Assembly (NCBI RefSeq): GCF_029227915.1
Contig: NC_079888.1
Coordinates: forward strand, 14,243,001 to 14,307,000
Reading direction: 5' to 3'
Length of the DNA stretch: 64,000 nt
Source of the DNA: Hydractinia symbiolongicarpus
Taxonomy: Eukaryota; Cnidaria; Hydrozoa; Anthoathecata; Hydractiniidae
The notes under the pieces were generated by a model. The model saw only the letters and a list, made by a program, of their open reading frames with translations, was not told where the DNA came from and made no database searches. Made by a program: the position numbers and the translations under genes. Below, piece after piece: positions 61,439 through 64,000 of this stretch (positions are counted from its first letter, which is position 1; every line of letters starts with the position of its first letter).

Positions 61439-62777
61439 ATTTTATTATCTTACGAGTATGGATGAGAGCAAACTATGCATCAGTTTAGCAGAAAAATTTC
61501 TTTTCGGTACGGATAATAATAACACTTTTATCTATATTCGCCTATGGTATTTGCTAAGGAAGCAACATAAGATATCGCTTAAAATGTATAACAGTTAATG
61601 GTACACTTACACTGGTACGCCTCTAAAACGTTTATTTATGACTTTAACGTTCAAGCGAACGCAACCGTTAATTATCTTCCTGATGTAAGCACGGATGTCA
61701 CACATGGTTAACTTGTACTGCGCCGAACTCGTCGCGCGAATCCAGGTCTCCCGACTAATATATCGTATATATTCCCTCTTAATCAATGAAATTAGACATA
61801 TTTTTTTATGCTTTTGATTAAATGAAATAATTCAAAATGATTAATATTTTATCGTTCCAAGTAACATATAGGTATTGAAAGAGGTGCTGAAACATCTCAA
61901 TATCCAAGATAATTTAATATGCTGTTTTTGTCTTCAATGCTACATACCTTTTCCGCACCATTAGCTTGACGTTCGTCACTAAGCTCAAAAATTACCAACT
62001 CATTTTGTAGTCCCCTTTAATTGGTGTGCAATCAACCAGTGTATCATATTATTTTCAATGAAGACAATGGGAGGGAAATGGTGTGATTTTTTAATAATTT
62101 TATGGACGTAAGAGTACATAAGTAAATACAAAATTTGTATAAATATAAACATTCTTCTCGTGTGCAAATTCCAACCTCTAAACGTTAAGTTGTTTGTTGA
62201 TTCAAAACTGACTGTGCAAATAGCAACTGTTTCTGTTAAGAAAAGTTTAATTAAAAAATTTGTTTTAAAGTAGGCTGTCACTTACTTTCACTTAGCACTT
62301 GATCGTTTACTACGCATGCGTAAAGTGGGTACAATCGTATGTTAGAAAATAAAAAATATCAACTGAGCAAAAGCATACATGTTGAAGGCCCGAGAATAAC
62401 GTTTTCAAAGAACTTTAAGCCTAAGAGATAGTAGTTGTTTTATGGATAGTTTCTTTTGAACATATTTTATCTATAGATGTGTGCAATATTTGCGAGCAGA
62501 GTGGGAAGGTCATGTTTGTTGTTCTTAACGTAATTTTGGAATTCCAGCACACAAATTGTCCAATTTTTACAAATTAATACAGCCCAAAGAGCGGTTGAGC
62601 TTACTGTTTTTATTAATTATACTTTTCTTATTTACGGCGTTTTCTTCGTTCTTAAAATTGCTTGTAGAAGACTAAACTTTACGTATCAAATTTGTATCAT
62701 TTTAAACTTAATAATTACCGTCAATTTTATCTCAGCAGGCACACTAACGTCGTCATGATGGCAAAATGATGTTGTAT
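61439..62777. other. Spacer, nothing recognised
   Basis: No supported gene; the minus-strand frame at 62000-62281 shows no family resemblance. Confidence 0.4.
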
Positions 62778-62781
62778 TTAA

Positions 62782-63061
62782 CCCTATTTGGACTGGCCCT
62801 CCTCCTCCTAAGTGTTTTTTCATAACTTCTGAAGCATACTGTCATAACTTTTCATCATTTGTTAGTTTTACGATAGTCAAAAAACGTTTGGTATGACGTC
62901 ACTTTTGTAGTCGTAAAAACTCATTTGTTAACAGTTGTCCGGAAAAAGGAATCGGCTAAATGCCTTTTTCAACATCCTTGAACTTTTTGCCGTCCGTTAC
63001 TCTAGGTATGGAAGGAAAATGAGGGGGGCGGGAAACCCCAAAAAGCCCAGCCTGAATGAGG
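62782..63061. mobile_element. TTAA-flanked MITE, 280 bp
   Basis: Ends CCCTATTTGGACTGGC and, inverted, CCTCATTCAGGCTGGGC, flanked by TTAA (62778-62781 and 63062-63065). Related in ends to the 722-bp element but shorter and more diverged. Confidence 0.65.
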
Positions 63062-63065
63062 TTAA

Positions 63066-63246
63066 CATTATTCTTGCAGTCGTAACGTGGGATCTTTAAT
63101 TTATACTTATCGTAACATTTATACTTTTTAATAGGAAAGTTCTCTGGGGCGCCGTTAGATCTTACTATCACATTTTCCAGGTGTGGCTTTAGAATTCGAA
63201 AAGTTTTTTTATTTGCTGATTTTTTATATCTCGCCAAATTCACCTG
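63066..63246 (-). CDS. Possible orphan exon, unknown product
   Basis: A minus-strand open stretch preceded by a reasonable acceptor (TTCTTCGGCAG, 63247 upward) encodes VNLARYKKSANKKTFRILK, then IVRSNGAPENFPIKKYK and IPRYDCKNN before running into the MITE. Composition is protein-like (basic, non-repetitive) but I recognise no family and see no flanking exons. Confidence 0.25.
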
Positions 63247-64000
63247 CCGAAGAAATTAAGTAAGTAAAGATACAAAATATAGATCACAAATTGTGTGATA
63301 ACTTTGTCTAAAAACGCAAAACTTTGAAGAATTCGTTTTTTATATGAAGAAAGTAAACCGCGAAAACCGTAAAGACATTATACTTTCCTAACGAGAGTCT
63401 TCTTTAAAATAAGTATTTTTATAGGAAGATTCTTAAGTTTTTGACTAAACTTTTTCATGCGGGCTTTTTGGGGGCTCTAAAGTGACGAAAGAGACATTTG
63501 GTTGTCACGTAAAGTGTTACAAATGAGGTTAATTGTACCTTAATAATTTAGGAGATATTATAGGATCGTAATCAATAAAAATTATCAACTCCGAACGCAA
63601 GTGAAAATGAATATCTTCCAACACATATTTAATTAACTTTTTCTGAAAGTTCGCTTTCTTTTCGGTCTAGAACGTTTTTTTTTTTTTTTCCACTTTCGAC
63701 GGGTAACCATATTTTTGGGGGTCCATTGAGGATACTACCGAAATTGGAAGAAAAATAAATAGTGTACACAGGAATACTCATAATTCCTTCCATCTTAATG
63801 CATAGTACGATCAACAAAATTGCATTGATTCTCTAGCCATAGTTTTTCTTTTAGACGTACGTGGCGCGTTTTTGATTTCAGATTTTTAGTGATGGATGTC
63901 GGCCGATTGTAGCACATACTAAAAATCTGTAAAAAATATATTCTGTGGTAAAAGTTTCTTTTTAAATGGCTGTTCTGAAATTTAGAGTATATTTAAAACG
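63247..64000. other. Right edge of window, nothing recognised
   Basis: AT-rich non-coding sequence with a T-run at 63677-63690. Confidence 0.4.

Noticed and set aside
1-64000. CRISPR arrays, prokaryotic operons or phage genes
   Set aside because: No regularly spaced repeats with unique spacers, no Shine-Dalgarno-linked gene runs; the introns and transposon types are eukaryotic.

Overview
The window is eukaryotic, AT-rich (roughly two thirds A+T by eye), intron-rich and crowded with transposons. I see no ribosome-binding sites, operons or prokaryotic gene density. Spliceosomal GT..AG introns, tandem paralogous receptor-like genes, DUF6589 and DUF4806 transposon proteins, EnSpm/CMC, Helitron, Penelope-like and LINE remnants together fit an AT-rich early-branching animal. 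My best guess is a cnidarian, possibly a hydrozoan. That placement is inference; no species-diagnostic gene is present.

The backbone is a tandem array of one gene family, all transcribed on the minus strand. Each member has a leader exon (signal peptide plus a Cys-containing segment), two ectodomain exons, a Thr-rich stalk plus transmembrane exon, and small cytoplasmic exons ending in a tyrosine-rich tail with an ITAM-like YxxL-x11-YxxL pattern. Gene A (9129 down to 3267) looks intact. Gene B (about 22690 down to 14594) keeps all downstream exons but has a degenerate leader. Gene C (52525 down to 25865) is a shattered pseudogene. D (59928-59736) is a lone leader exon with a nonsense codon. 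A and B share a segmental duplication (1-5097 and about 13241-16108).

The rest is mobile DNA layered on this array. (1) 655-2568 is a precise head-to-tail trimer of Helitrons; copy B supplies the exact empty site. (2) 10857-12470 is another Helitron. (3) 17856-20129 and 32846-36492 are two near-identical copies, in opposite orientation, of a repeat carrying a tRNA-like sequence, a hAT-like MITE with the same 8-bp target duplication in both copies, and a minisatellite. (4) 20355-21705 is a decayed Penelope-like element and 23455-24125 a decayed LINE. (5) 25904-31999 is a 6.1-kb DNA transposon with a RecQ-like helicase and a ZAD-like/DUF6589 protein, inserted in the coding tail exon of gene C with a 10-11 bp target duplication. 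(6) 38438-39343 is a 0.9-kb TIR element inside gene C's stalk exon. (7) 41656-49553 is an EnSpm/CMC element (broken transposase plus DUF4806 gene), apparently nested in an older EnSpm. (8) 54320-56721 and 57250-59158 are two Helitrons of one family in opposite orientation. (9) 60713-61434 and 62782-63061 are TTAA-flanked MITEs.

The most notable biology is the receptor-like tandem array with a putative ITAM-type tail, and the helicase-bearing transposon whose insertion can be read at codon resolution. Exon boundaries were derived by hand from splice consensus, reading phase and A/B/C comparison; no database or RNA evidence was available.
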